From Chloroflexota bacterium (GTDB lineage Bacteria; Chloroflexota; Limnocylindria; Limnocylindrales; CSP1-4): a stretch of DNA of 64,000 nucleotides. Under the pieces are notes generated by a model. The model worked only from the letters and a program-made list of their open reading frames with translations, ran no database searches and was not told the origin of the DNA. Positions 1 to 8,297 of the stretch are shown in pieces; within the stretch, counting starts at the first letter, position 1; each line of letters starts with the position of its first letter. The stretch lies in assembly GCA_016191345.1 (NCBI GenBank), contig JACPOU010000032.1:44699-108698 (forward strand), in the 5' to 3' direction. The translations under genes were made by a program, and so were the position numbers.

Positions 1-510
1 ATCGGGGAGGCCGCGGCGGATCCCCGCTTCGAGCGGGCCGCGGCGGAGCAGACCGGCTATGTCCCGCGTTCCCTGATCGCGGTGCCGCTGGGCGACGATG
101 ACGGCACGATCGGCGTGCTCGAGGTCCTCGACCGGGCGGATGGCGAGCCCTTCGACCTGCGGGACCTCGACGCGGCGGCGGTCTTCGCGCGCCAGGCGAC
201 GATCGCCATCCGCGCCACCCGCCTGGACCGGGACGCGACCGGATTGCTGGCCGGGGCGCTGGCCGCCGTGCTGGCGGACCGCGACGGGGCCGCTCGGGAA
301 CCCGTCGACGCCGCGGCGATCGACGCCCTGGTCGCCGAGGTCGCCCGGGACGTGGGAGCGGGCTCGGAGACCTGGGCCCTGGCCGACCTGGTCGCGCGGG
401 TCCGCGACGCGGACCCCTCGCAGGTGGGGCTGGTCCGCGACATCCTCGAGGCGCTGGCCCGGCGCGCGGATCGGCCGGCCGCGGGCCGCTTCCGGGGAGT
501 CCGGCGGTGA
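1..510 (+). CDS. GAF-domain protein, 5' end outside window
   Basis: The reading frame is open from the first base, so the N terminus lies outside the window; 169 residues are visible. Residues around 25-75 read as the C-terminal half of a GAF sensor domain (strand IAVPL, then GTIGVLEVLDR, then a helix with FARQATIAIR). GAF domains bind small ligands or mediate dimerisation in signalling proteins. The last 90 residues are helical and Ala/Asp-rich without a recognisable domain. The stop overlaps the GTG start of the S8 protease by four bases, so the two are translationally coupled and probably act together. The ligand and full architecture cannot be judged from this fragment. Confidence 0.75.
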   Translation: MGEAAADPRFERAAAEQTGYVPRSLIAVPLGDDDGTIGVLEVLDRADGEPFDLRDLDAAAVFARQATIAIRATRLDRDATGLLAGALAAVLADRDGAAREPVDAAAIDALVAEVARDVGAGSETWALADLVARVRDADPSQVGLVRDILEALARRADRPAAGRFRGVRR

Positions 511-1325
511 CCACGGACCGCGTGCTGCCGGCGTGGAGCGAGCCGTTCGCGGCCGATCGCCGGGCGCGGCTGGCGCGGCGACGGCCGTTCGGGACGCTGG
601 ATCGCGAGGCCGCGTTCGGGGGCACGGATGGCTCGGGGGTCCGGATCGCCATCGTCGATTCCGGCATCGAGGCCGCCCATCCGGCCGTGGCCGGGCGCGT
701 CGTCGAGAGCGTCCGCATCGAGCAGTCGGGCGACGACACGGCGCTCCTCCAGGACGACGGCCTCGACGTGGTGGGTCACGGGACGGCGAGCGCGGGGATC
801 ATCCATGCCATCGCCCCGGGAGCAGATCTCCTGTCGATCCGCGTCCTCGGGCCGGACAACCGGGCCAAGGGCCTGTCGTTCCTGGCGGCGCTGGAGTGGG
901 CGATCGAATCGGGGGCGTCCGTCGTGAACCTGAGCCTGTCATCGCGGAGCGAGGCGCTCTACGCGGACTTCCACGCCCTGGCCGATCGGGCCTACTTCGC
1001 GAACGTGCTGCTCGTCGCGGCCGCGAACAACGTCCCGGGCCCCTCGTATCCGTCGCTCTTCGCCGCGGTCGTCTCGGTCGCCGCCCATGACGTCCGGGAC
1101 CCGGACGTGTGGTTCTACAACCCGGAGCCGCCGGTCGAATTCGGCGCCTACGGCCTCGACGTCGACGTCGCCTGGCGCGGCGGCGGCCGCATGCGGGCGA
1201 CGGGCAACAGCTTCGCGGCACCGCACATCGCCGGCCGGGCCGCGCTCATCCGGGCCCGCCATCCCGGGATCAGCCCGTTCGAGACGAAGGCGATGCTCGC
1301 CGCGACGGCCAACGAACCGGGCTGA
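507..1325 (+). CDS. S8 (subtilisin-like) serine protease
   Basis: A 272-residue subtilase with an intact triad: Asp51 (AIVDSGI), His91 (GHGTASAG) and Ser235 (GNSFAAPHIAG), with Asn174/175 for the oxyanion hole. No signal peptide or propeptide is visible, so it is probably cytoplasmic or leaves by another route; secreted subtilases normally start with both. The GTG start overlaps the GAF gene's stop. Small cytoplasmic subtilases next to sensory proteins can process peptides, and a 72-residue Gly/Pro-rich small protein is encoded tail-to-tail just downstream, but a link is only inference. Family assignment is secure; substrate unknown. Confidence 0.9.
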   Translation: MTTDRVLPAWSEPFAADRRARLARRRPFGTLDREAAFGGTDGSGVRIAIVDSGIEAAHPAVAGRVVESVRIEQSGDDTALLQDDGLDVVGHGTASAGIIHAIAPGADLLSIRVLGPDNRAKGLSFLAALEWAIESGASVVNLSLSSRSEALYADFHALADRAYFANVLLVAAANNVPGPSYPSLFAAVVSVAAHDVRDPDVWFYNPEPPVEFGAYGLDVDVAWRGGGRMRATGNSFAAPHIAGRAALIRARHPGISPFETKAMLAATANEPG

Positions 1326-1365
1326 ATCTCGGGCCTCGAGCTCCGGGTTGCCCGGAGCCCCGCGA

Positions 1366-1584
1366 TCAGCGGTCCTTGTCCTCGGAGAGGTCCACGAGCT
1401 CGCCACCGGTCCGCGGCAGGGTCACGATCCCATCGTGGCCGGGGGTCGGCTGGCCGAGCGCGCCGTCCGGCCGGGCCGGGATGTCGCCGAGGCCGTGGCC
1501 CTCGACATCCTGCTCGCCGTCGCGCTGCTCACCGGGCCGCGGGTTCTTGAGGAACGATTCGCCGGGTCCGAGCTTCCTGTCCAT
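1366..1584 (-). CDS. small hydrophilic protein of unknown function
   Basis: A 72-residue frame that looks real: its ATG is preceded by AGGAG at a suitable distance (8 bases), and the protein is charged with several Lys, unlike the Arg/Pro-rich shadows typical of this GC content. It has no transmembrane segment, no cysteine and is rich in Gly, Pro, Asp and Glu, so it is likely disordered. It contains the stretch DVEGHGLGD near residue 26 and ends in an acidic tail. I do not recognise the family. It converges with the S8 protease gene, 40 bases away, and follows the MFS-cNMP gene in the same direction. Confidence 0.55.
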   Translation of the reverse strand: MDRKLGPGESFLKNPRPGEQRDGEQDVEGHGLGDIPARPDGALGQPTPGHDGIVTLPRTGGELVDLSEDKDR

Positions 1585-1726
1585 GGTTCGTCGCTCCTGT
1601 TCGGCATCCCGGCCGGATGGCCGCTGGCTCCCTTCGCCCTGCCGTGCCGGGATCCTATCCCGCGCCCGGCCCCAGCGGAAGCCCCATGCCGACCCGCCCG
1701 GTGTCGCCTGCGCGACACCGCCGGCC

Positions 1727-3559
1727 TCAGCCGGGGCCCTGGCCGCCTGCCTCCGGATTCGTCGCCGGCCGCTCCTGGGCGTTCGGTCGGCGGCGTCGGA
1801 GGTCCTTCAGGTCGCGCTGGTCCAGGCCGGCGAGCCGGACCATGTCCGCGTTCGACGTCCGGGTCAGGCGCTCCTGAAGCTTCGAGGTGATGAGCGAGTT
1901 CATCGCCGGCACGTCCATGAGGCCCTTGAGGGTCGCGGCCGGAACCTCGATGAACTCGGTCGGTTCGTCGGCGACGACATTCGCTGTCCGGGGGCTGCCG
2001 GTCAGCGCGGCGATCTCGCCGAAGAAGTCGCCGGCTCCCATGGCCGAGAGCGAGCGCGTGCTGCCGTCCTCGCTCGGGATGCCCGCGACCGCCCGGCCGC
2101 CGAGCACGAAGAAGGCCGAGTCCCCCGCGTCGCCGACCTTGACGATCGCCGATCCGGGGTCCGCGGTCCGGACCATGGCCCCGACGAGGAAATCCGTCCG
2201 CCGGCTGACGTCCAGGCCACCCAGCTCCGGGACGAGGTCGAGCAACCGATCGAAGTCCATCGCCGTCGCGGCGCGTCCGGCGGCGGCCAGGGGCGCGGCC
2301 GTCGCCGTCCGGAGGAGCTGGGCGGCGCGGCGCCACTCGGCCGCCGGCGTCCCGAGGCCCGGCATGAACTGGGTCAGGACGCCTGCGCCGATGAGGATGA
2401 TCGCCGAGGTGATCACGAGCCCGCGGATCGGCAGGACATCGGCGAGCCCGGCGAGCGCCATGCCCGCCAGGAAGACGACGTCACGGGACACGGAAAAGGC
2501 GGAGAAGACCCGGCCGCGCATCTCGCGGGGCGTGTTCTTCTGGAGGATGAGGCGCCGGGCGATGCCGAGCGGGGAGTTCAGGAAGCCGGATCCGACGACC
2601 ATCGCGATCGCGAACCAGATGTTCGTCGCGAATCCATAGGCGACGCCGAAGATCCCCATCCCGATCGTCGCCACGACCATCCACTGGCCCTCCCGCAGCC
2701 GGTCGGCGTACTTGGCCATGAGGAGCGCGCTGGCGACGAAGCCGACCGACGTGAGGCCCTCCTGGAGGCCGTACTCGAACTCCGACGCGCCGAGCTCCGA
2801 GATGGCCATCGGGAGGAGGAGCACGTTCCACAGTCCGAACGAGAAGAGCACGGGCAGGTTGACGATGAGGGACGAGCGGAGGAGCGGCGTGCGCCACAGG
2901 AACCGGACCCCGGTCTTGAGGTTGTCGATGACCACGCCCACGGTCGTCGAATCCTCGTGGCCCATCTTCGAGATGCGGACGCCGAGGACGATGAGAAAGG
3001 ACAGGAGGAACGTGAGCGCATCGATGTAGAACGGGAGCTGGATGTCCACGCTGGCGAGGAAGCCCGCGAGGGCGAAGCCCACGGCCGTGCTGCCGAACGA
3101 GCTGATCGAGAGGAACGAGTTCGCTGCGGCGAGCTCCTCGTCGCTGGCGATCTCCGGGAGCACGCTCTCCCAGGCGGGATCGAAGAACTGCCGGACGATG
3201 GCGGCGAGGAAGAGCAGGACGTAGAGCGAGATCAGCCCGAAGTTCTCGACGCTGAACGGGATCGCGAGGACGATCAGGCCGCGCAGCAGGTCCGAGCCGA
3301 GGAGGATCCGCTTCCGGTCGAAGCGGTCGACGAAGACGCCCGCGAAGAGCCCGACGAAGAGGGTCGGGATCGCCGTGACCATGAGCGTCAGGCCCACGTT
3401 GAGGGCCGATTCCGTCACCCGGTAGACGAGGATGCCGGCGGCGAGATCCGTGAGGGACGAGCCGATCGTCGAGACGAGCTGGGCCGACCACATGAGCGAG
3501 AAGTCGCGTTTGCGGAAGACCGCGAACATCGACCGCGGGGCGGTGGCCGGCATGGTCAT
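1727..3559 (-). CDS. MFS transporter fused to a cyclic-nucleotide-binding domain
   Basis: A 610-residue fusion. Residues 1-400 form a 10-12 helix MFS permease of the MFS_3/enterobactin-exporter type, with the loop signature DRFDRKR after helix 2. Residues about 430-580 are a Crp-like cNMP-binding beta-roll with the phosphate-binding-cassette motif FGEIAALTGSPRTANV, in which the Arg that contacts the cyclic phosphate is kept. The 30-residue tail is charged and disordered. Start ATG with AGGGAG upstream; a second ATG lies two codons later. Two more fusions of the same architecture lie at 13557-16910. Substrate unknown; direct gating of an exporter by a cyclic nucleotide is an inference from architecture. 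Confidence 0.88.
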   Translation of the reverse strand: MTMPATAPRSMFAVFRKRDFSLMWSAQLVSTIGSSLTDLAAGILVYRVTESALNVGLTLMVTAIPTLFVGLFAGVFVDRFDRKRILLGSDLLRGLIVLAIPFSVENFGLISLYVLLFLAAIVRQFFDPAWESVLPEIASDEELAAANSFLSISSFGSTAVGFALAGFLASVDIQLPFYIDALTFLLSFLIVLGVRISKMGHEDSTTVGVVIDNLKTGVRFLWRTPLLRSSLIVNLPVLFSFGLWNVLLLPMAISELGASEFEYGLQEGLTSVGFVASALLMAKYADRLREGQWMVVATIGMGIFGVAYGFATNIWFAIAMVVGSGFLNSPLGIARRLILQKNTPREMRGRVFSAFSVSRDVVFLAGMALAGLADVLPIRGLVITSAIILIGAGVLTQFMPGLGTPAAEWRRAAQLLRTATAAPLAAAGRAATAMDFDRLLDLVPELGGLDVSRRTDFLVGAMVRTADPGSAIVKVGDAGDSAFFVLGGRAVAGIPSEDGSTRSLSAMGAGDFFGEIAALTGSPRTANVVADEPTEFIEVPAATLKGLMDVPAMNSLITSKLQERLTRTSNADMVRLAGLDQRDLKDLRRRRPNAQERPATNPEAGGQGPG

Positions 3560-3637
3560 GGACGAGTCGCTCCCTGGATCGTCGCGTCCGGGGTCGGGCC
3601 CGGGGCAATCGGGCCAGGCGCGGCGGTGCCGCCGAGT

Positions 3638-4300
3638 CTACCTGCCGCGCCGGGGCGGCGACAGGCGCCGCGGACGCACGATTCCCTCGCGCTGGAGGAG
3701 CTCCACCTTGAGGTCCAGGAGCCGCTCGCGCTCGCCCCACCAGCCGCCGCCGTAGCCGCCGAGCGTGCCGTCCGCCGCGATCACCCGGTGGCACGGGACG
3801 AGGAACCCGACGGGATTCCGGCCCACCGCGCCGCCGACGGCCCGCGCCGCGCCGGGCCGGCCGACCAGCCGGGCGATGTCGGCATAGGAGCGGGTCTCGC
3901 CGCGCGGGATGGCGCGGACCGCGGCGAGGACGGCCCGATCCCAGGCCGGCCGGTCTTCGATGTCCAGAGAGATGGCCCGCATCCGGCGCTCGAGGGCGGC
4001 ATCGACTGCGGCATCGACGGCGGGCACGGCAACTGCGGGGACGACGAGCAGCTCGGTGACGACGGCTCGGAGTGCGCCGAGGTGGCGGGAGGCCCCACCG
4101 CGTTCACCGCCGGTCATCCATCGGATCGGCCGGCGCAGGCGCCGAGCCACGGCCGCTTCGAATGCATCCGTCGTCGTCAGCAGCTCCACGGCCGCGATGC
4201 CACGCTCGCCCGCGGCGACGTGGATCGGGCCCCACGGAGCGTCGAGGATCGTCGCGACGACCGGCTGCGGTTGGGAGGGCGGGTCGGGATTCACGGGCAT
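3638..4300 (-). CDS. ogt: methylated-DNA-[protein]-cysteine S-methyltransferase
   Basis: A 220-residue Ogt/Ada-C type suicide repair protein that transfers the methyl of O6-methylguanine to its own cysteine. The acceptor motif PCHRVI holds Cys170; the preceding helix-turn-helix contains RGETRSYADIA and the arginine-finger region RAVGGAVGRNP. The N-terminal domain (about 1-110) is divergent and contains an Ala/Val-rich insertion. The ATG at 4300 is chosen because upstream codons run into the promoter of the divergent thioesterase gene. The 44-base gap between the two starts must hold both promoters. Confidence 0.9.
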   Translation of the reverse strand: MPVNPDPPSQPQPVVATILDAPWGPIHVAAGERGIAAVELLTTTDAFEAAVARRLRRPIRWMTGGERGGASRHLGALRAVVTELLVVPAVAVPAVDAAVDAALERRMRAISLDIEDRPAWDRAVLAAVRAIPRGETRSYADIARLVGRPGAARAVGGAVGRNPVGFLVPCHRVIAADGTLGGYGGGWWGERERLLDLKVELLQREGIVRPRRLSPPRRGR

Positions 4301-4331
4301 CCGGTCGATCCTCGCACGACCGCGCCCGCCG

Positions 4332-4337
4332 TACACT
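4332..4337 (+). promoter_or_regulatory. -10 box of a leaderless promoter
   Basis: TACACT ends exactly seven bases before the ATG of the thioesterase gene, the spacing that puts the transcription start on the start codon. No Shine-Dalgarno sequence lies between. Same arrangement as at 9393, 55665 and 58017. Confidence 0.6.
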
Positions 4338-4344
4338 CGCGCCG

Positions 4345-4878
4345 ATGCCGAACCCTCAGCCGCCACGCTCCGGGACCGGCCCGGCGCCCCGCGCGCGGGC
4401 CGATGTGCCCGCCGACCCGCGCGACCTCGAGGGCGACTTCGCCCACGCCCACTCGATCGAGGTCCGCTTCAACGACACCGACGCGATGGGCCACGTCAAC
4501 AACGCGGCCTACCTCACCTATGCCGAGATCGGCCGCGCCGCGTACGTCGTCGAGGTGACCGGCGAGCCGTTCCAGATCGGCATTCACGGCGCCGAGGAGG
4601 GGATGATCCTCGCCGAGATCCGGATGACCGATCGGAGCGCCGCGCTCTACGGCGAGATCCTGCTCGTCGAGACGCGCGTGGAGCGGATCGGGCGGACGAG
4701 CTTCTCGATGGTCCACCGGCTCACGGCCCAGGCGAGTCGCTACGCTCCGGCGCGGCTCATCGCCGTCGCGGACTCCGTGCTGGTCTCGTACGACTACTCG
4801 GCCGAGCGGCCGATCCCGGTTCCGGCCTCGCTCGCCGACGCGATCGAGGCCTACGAGGGGCGCCGACTCCGGTCCTGA
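4345..4878 (+). CDS. acyl-CoA thioesterase, hotdog fold (4HBT)
   Basis: A 177-residue hotdog-fold thioesterase of the 4-hydroxybenzoyl-CoA/YbgC type. The signature is RFNDTDAMGHVNNAAYLTYAE around residues 40-60, with the catalytic Asp in the DTD motif and the GHVNN turn that binds the thioester. The first 30 residues are Pro/Ala-rich and probably disordered. The ATG is set by a -10 box ending seven bases upstream (leaderless start). It is divergent from ogt and tail-to-tail with fabF. Likely role is hydrolysis of acyl-CoA; the physiological substrate is not visible. Confidence 0.88.
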   Translation: MPNPQPPRSGTGPAPRARADVPADPRDLEGDFAHAHSIEVRFNDTDAMGHVNNAAYLTYAEIGRAAYVVEVTGEPFQIGIHGAEEGMILAEIRMTDRSAALYGEILLVETRVERIGRTSFSMVHRLTAQASRYAPARLIAVADSVLVSYDYSAERPIPVPASLADAIEAYEGRRLRS

Positions 4879-4890
4879 GGTTGGGGCTTC

Positions 4891-6165
4891 TCAGCGTTCG
4901 TAGCGCCGGAAGATGGCGACGGCGTTCTGGCCCCCGAACCCGAAGCCGTTGATCATCGCCGTGTCCACGCGGAGCTTCCGCTTCACGTTCGGCGTGTAGT
5001 CGAGGTCGCACTCGGGATCCGGCTCACGATAGTTGATGGTCGGCGGGATCCAGCCATCGGTGATGGCGCCCACCGCGGCGATGCCCGCGACGGCGCCGGC
5101 GGCGCCGAGGAGGTGGCCGACCATCGACTTCGGCGAGGAGATCGGGAGGGACCTGGCGCGCTCGCCAAAGGCGCGCTTGATTGCCTTCGTCTCGGTGGCG
5201 TCGTTCAGCGGCGTCGAGGTCCCGTGGGCGACGAGATAGTCGATGTCGGTCGGGCCGATGCCCGCATTCCGCATCGCGCCGGTCATCGCCATCATCGCGC
5301 CGCGGCCGGTGGGCTCCGGGGCGGAGATGTGGAAGGCCTCCGCGGTGAGCGCCGCCCCGATCACCTCGGCGAGGATGGTCGCGCCCCGCCCCTCGGCGTG
5401 CGCCGCTGACTCGATGACCATGATCCCGGCGCCCTCTCCGAACACGAAGCCGTCGCGGGTCCGGTCGAACGGCCGTGAGGCGCCCTCCGGGTCGTCGTTG
5501 CGCTTCGAGAGCGCACCCATGTTCCCGAGCGCAGCGAAGGCCATCGAGAGGAGCGGCGCCTCGGAGCCGCCGGCGATGACGACGTCGCATTCACCCGTGG
5601 CGATGAGCCGGAGCGCGTCCTGGAAGGCGATGACGCCCGACGCGCAGGCGGCGACCTGGGTGATGACCGGCCCCATGAGGCCGTACTTCATCGAGACCTG
5701 GGCGGCGGCCATGCTGCCCGAGATGGCGGGGATCGCGAACGGGCTCACCTGCCCGGGACCCTTGTCACGGATGGTGTCCGCGCCCTCGATGACCTGCTCC
5801 ATGCCACCACCGCCGGTGTTGAGGACCACCGCCACGCGGTCCCGCTGCTCGGGCGTCCAGGTCGAGAAGTCGATACCGGACTGTGCGACCGCCTCCGTCG
5901 CGGCTGCAACCCCGAAGTGGATGAAGCGGCTCATCCGGCGCGCCATCTTGCGGTCCATGGTCAGCGTCGGGTCGAAGCCCTTGACCTCGCACGCGATCTT
6001 CACGTCGTGGCCGGTGGTGTCGAAGGTCGTGATGGGCCCGCCGCCGGGCACACCCGCGAGGAGATTGGACCAGTACGTCGGCGCGTCGTTGCCGATCGGC
6101 GTCACGGCGCCCATCGCCGTCACGACGGCGCGGCGCGCGGGATCCTGGCTGGGCACGCTGGTCAC
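4891..6165 (-). CDS. fabF: beta-ketoacyl-ACP synthase II
   Basis: A 424-residue condensing enzyme that elongates acyl-ACP with malonyl-ACP in the cytoplasm. The KAS catalytic set is complete: Cys174 (VAACASGV), His314 (VAHGTSTPLND), Lys346 (SPKSMVGH) and His351 (GHLLGAAG). Length is typical of FabF (about 410-425). The start is GTG; upstream on the same strand TACAAT lies about 26 bases before it, a good -10 box. This is the distal one of two fabF paralogues; it is separated from fabD-fabF by an XRE gene and repeats, so it probably has its own promoter. Confidence 0.92.
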   Translation of the reverse strand: MTSVPSQDPARRAVVTAMGAVTPIGNDAPTYWSNLLAGVPGGGPITTFDTTGHDVKIACEVKGFDPTLTMDRKMARRMSRFIHFGVAAATEAVAQSGIDFSTWTPEQRDRVAVVLNTGGGGMEQVIEGADTIRDKGPGQVSPFAIPAISGSMAAAQVSMKYGLMGPVITQVAACASGVIAFQDALRLIATGECDVVIAGGSEAPLLSMAFAALGNMGALSKRNDDPEGASRPFDRTRDGFVFGEGAGIMVIESAAHAEGRGATILAEVIGAALTAEAFHISAPEPTGRGAMMAMTGAMRNAGIGPTDIDYLVAHGTSTPLNDATETKAIKRAFGERARSLPISSPKSMVGHLLGAAGAVAGIAAVGAITDGWIPPTINYREPDPECDLDYTPNVKRKLRVDTAMINGFGFGGQNAVAIFRRYER

Positions 6166-6190
6166 CTCGGCGAAAGAATGTGGCGTCGGG

Positions 6191-6196
6191 ATTGTA
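6191..6196 (-). promoter_or_regulatory. -10 box upstream of distal fabF
   Basis: On the minus strand this reads TACAAT, five of six bases of the sigma-70 consensus, about 26 bases before the GTG start. No convincing -35 box was found at 16-18 bases. Confidence 0.5.
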
Positions 6197-6244
6197 GCGG
6201 GGCTGCCGCGCCCGCCTTCACTCTCGGGCGAGCCCCCTTCGATC

Positions 6245-6379
6245 CTATGCGCGTTCGAGACATAGCGATGGGATTGGGCGCAGCCCTCTCACGGTCTCCG
6301 AGATCGCGCGCCACTCGCCGTTCGAAGGCCCCCGCAAGTCGCGTCGCCACACCTGTCCGTCTATGCACGTTCGAGACAT
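6245..6379. repeat. pair of 19-bp direct repeats in front of an XRE regulator
   Basis: CTATGCGCGTTCGAGACAT at 6245-6263 recurs with one change as CTATGCACGTTCGAGACAT at 6361-6379, 116 bases apart. Each copy has short inverted ends (ATG...CAT). They lie just upstream of the small XRE gene at 6446 and between the two fabF genes, so they could be operator sites; this is inference. Nothing else recognisable is in 6197-6445. Confidence 0.55.
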
Positions 6380-6445
6380 GCGGGCGCAGGACGAGCGGTG
6401 CTGCACGGCGTGGTCATGGGTGGGTGAGGCCGAGGTGACCGCCCG

Positions 6446-7021
6446 ATGATCGACCCGTGCTTCCATTGGGCCATGTACCTCGGCGATCCCCGACCGTCCG
6501 AGTCGAGGCGTGTCCTGGGTGACCTCCTCCGAACCGCCAGGAAACGGCGCGGCATCACCCAGACACGTCTCGAGGAGTGGTCCGGCGTCGACCAGACCGT
6601 GATCTCGCGGATCGAGGCCGGCAAGCCGATCGGGCTGCGGATTCGAACCGTGTTGCGGCTCATGGATGCGCTCGGGATCATCGGCCTCGAAGCAACGTAT
6701 GCGCGCTTCCACCCGTGGTCCGACCTGCCGCCCTTCGGGCCGGACGAGGAGCGGGCACTCCTGGCCGAGGCGGACAATCGATGCCGACGATGCGCACGTG
6801 ACCGGCGCCTGACCGGATCATGCCAGCGACGTGCAGAGGGCGGGAAGGCATCGTTTGGCGACCGAGGCTGGCGCGGCCGCCGGCCCGTCCCCGGCCCGGA
6901 TCATGCCAGCGACGTGCATAGGGCGGGAGGGCATCGTTTGGCGACCGAGGCCGGCGCGGCCGCCGGCCCGTCACCGGCCCGGATCATGCCAGGCGAACGA
7001 GCCCGTCAATCGCCGTCGTAG
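6446..7021 (+). CDS. small XRE-family regulator, C-terminal part doubtful
   Basis: The first 110 residues form a convincing HTH_XRE protein: helix-turn-helix with RRGITQTRLEEWSGVDQTVISRIEAG at about residues 34-59, followed by a conserved-looking tail ending near WSDLPPFGPDEERALLAEAD. From about residue 123 the frame enters an 83-bp tandem repeat that is not a multiple of three, so the copies are read in different frames and the last 70 residues look accidental; the stop overlaps the end of the convergent fabF. The original gene probably ended near 6800 and lost its stop when the repeat arose. ATG at 6473 is an alternative start. Confidence 0.6.
   Translation: MIDPCFHWAMYLGDPRPSESRRVLGDLLRTARKRRGITQTRLEEWSGVDQTVISRIEAGKPIGLRIRTVLRLMDALGIIGLEATYARFHPWSDLPPFGPDEERALLAEADNRCRRCARDRRLTGSCQRRAEGGKASFGDRGWRGRRPVPGPDHASDVHRAGGHRLATEAGAAAGPSPARIMPGERARQSPS
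6815..6991. repeat. 83-bp tandem repeat, two copies plus a partial third
   Basis: The unit begins GGATCATGCCAGCGACGTG; copies start at 6815 and 6898, and a third starts at 6981 but breaks off after GGATCATGCCA. The two full copies differ at only a few positions, so the duplication is recent. The unit length is not divisible by three. It is not like the array at 25 kb apart from a general ATGCC...GCAT flavour. Confidence 0.85.
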
Positions 7022-8280
7022 CGCTTGAAGATCACCGCGCCGTTGTGGCCGCCCAGGCCGATGTTGTTCGAGAGGGCGTAGCGGATGGGCCGCTGGATCG
7101 TCTCGTCGACGACCCACAGGTCGCAGTCGGGATCGGGGTCGCGGTAGTTGAGGGTCCCTGGGACGGTCTGTTCGTGGACCGACATGACGGTCGCGAAGGC
7201 CTCGAACGCTCCGGCCGCGCCCATCATGTGGCCGGTCATCGACTTCGTCCCGCTGATCGCCAGTGACGTCGCCTTGCCGGACGCACGCGCCCCGAAGACC
7301 GTCCAGATCGCCTCCGACTCACGGGCGTCGCCGACGGGCGTGGACGTTCCATGGGGGTTGATCAGGTCGACCTCATCGGCGGGCACGCCGCGCCGATCGA
7401 GCGCCATCTTCATCGCCCTGGCCGAGCCGGTGCCGCCCTCGATCGGCTGGATCATGTCCCAGCCGTCGGCCGCGGAGCCGTAGCCCACGACCTCGGCGTA
7501 GATCTTCGCGCCGCGTGCCTTGGCGAGCTCGAGGTCCTCGAGGAACAGGCCGCCGGCCCCCTCGCCGAGGACGAAGCCGTTGCGCGTCGCGTCGAACGGC
7601 CTCGAGACCGTCTCGAGCGGCTCGCCGGGCCGCGGCGACCCGAGGCCCCGCATGTTCCCGAAGCCGGCGTGGGCGACCTCGATGAGCGGCGCCTCGGTGG
7701 AGCCGCTGATGACCGCGATGCAGTCGCCGCGGCGGATCGCCTCGGCGCCCTCAGCGACGTTATGCGTCCCGGTCGCACAGGCGGACACGATGCAGACGTT
7801 GTGGCCGATGGCGCCGGTCTCGATGGCGATCATCCCGGACGTCGAATCGACGAGCGCATTGGCGATGAACGTCGGGGGGACGCGGTTGGGGCCCTTGTCG
7901 AGGAGCGTCCGGAAGCTCTCGATCATGAGGTGCTGGCCGCCCGCGCCCGAGCCGTACACGACCCCGACCTCGGTCCGGTTCGCGTCGGTGATCTCGAAGC
8001 CCGAATCGGCGAGCGCCTGCTTGGCCGCGGCCACGCCGAAATGCATCTCGCTCTCGCTGCGGCGGACGGCCTTCGGGTCCATCCACGCGGTGGCGTCGAA
8101 GCCCTTCACCTGGCCGCCGGCCTTGTGCTCGTAGCGGGAAACGTCGAACTTCGTGATCTCGCCGAGGCCGGAGACGCCGTTCAGGAGGTTGGCCCACGCG
8201 GTCGCGACGTCGTTGCCGACCGGGCTGATGACGCCGAGGCCGGTCACGGCCACGCGTCGGGAGTAATCGGGGGTGCGCAA
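7006..8280 (-). CDS. fabF: beta-ketoacyl-ACP synthase II (second copy)
   Basis: A 424-residue KAS paralogue. The nucleophile is Cys168 (VSACATGT), with the two His and the Lys in NPHGTSTPVGD, GTKSMTGH and HMMGAAGA. It differs from the other copy around the acyl pocket (for example STSGM before the nucleophile), so chain-length preference may differ. The start is TTG, supported by AGGAG about ten bases upstream. It lies 17 bases after fabD on the same strand, so the two form an operon. An acpP or fabG, usual between such genes, is absent from this window. Confidence 0.92.
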   Translation of the reverse strand: MRTPDYSRRVAVTGLGVISPVGNDVATAWANLLNGVSGLGEITKFDVSRYEHKAGGQVKGFDATAWMDPKAVRRSESEMHFGVAAAKQALADSGFEITDANRTEVGVVYGSGAGGQHLMIESFRTLLDKGPNRVPPTFIANALVDSTSGMIAIETGAIGHNVCIVSACATGTHNVAEGAEAIRRGDCIAVISGSTEAPLIEVAHAGFGNMRGLGSPRPGEPLETVSRPFDATRNGFVLGEGAGGLFLEDLELAKARGAKIYAEVVGYGSAADGWDMIQPIEGGTGSARAMKMALDRRGVPADEVDLINPHGTSTPVGDARESEAIWTVFGARASGKATSLAISGTKSMTGHMMGAAGAFEAFATVMSVHEQTVPGTLNYRDPDPDCDLWVVDETIQRPIRYALSNNIGLGGHNGAVIFKRYDGD

Positions 8281-8297
8281 CGGAAGAGCTCTCCTGT

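Noticed and set aside
1109..4558. 1149-codon open frame on the plus strand
   Set aside because: Antisense shadow of the MFS-cNMP and ogt genes; Arg/Asp/Glu-rich without domains, produced by high GC content.
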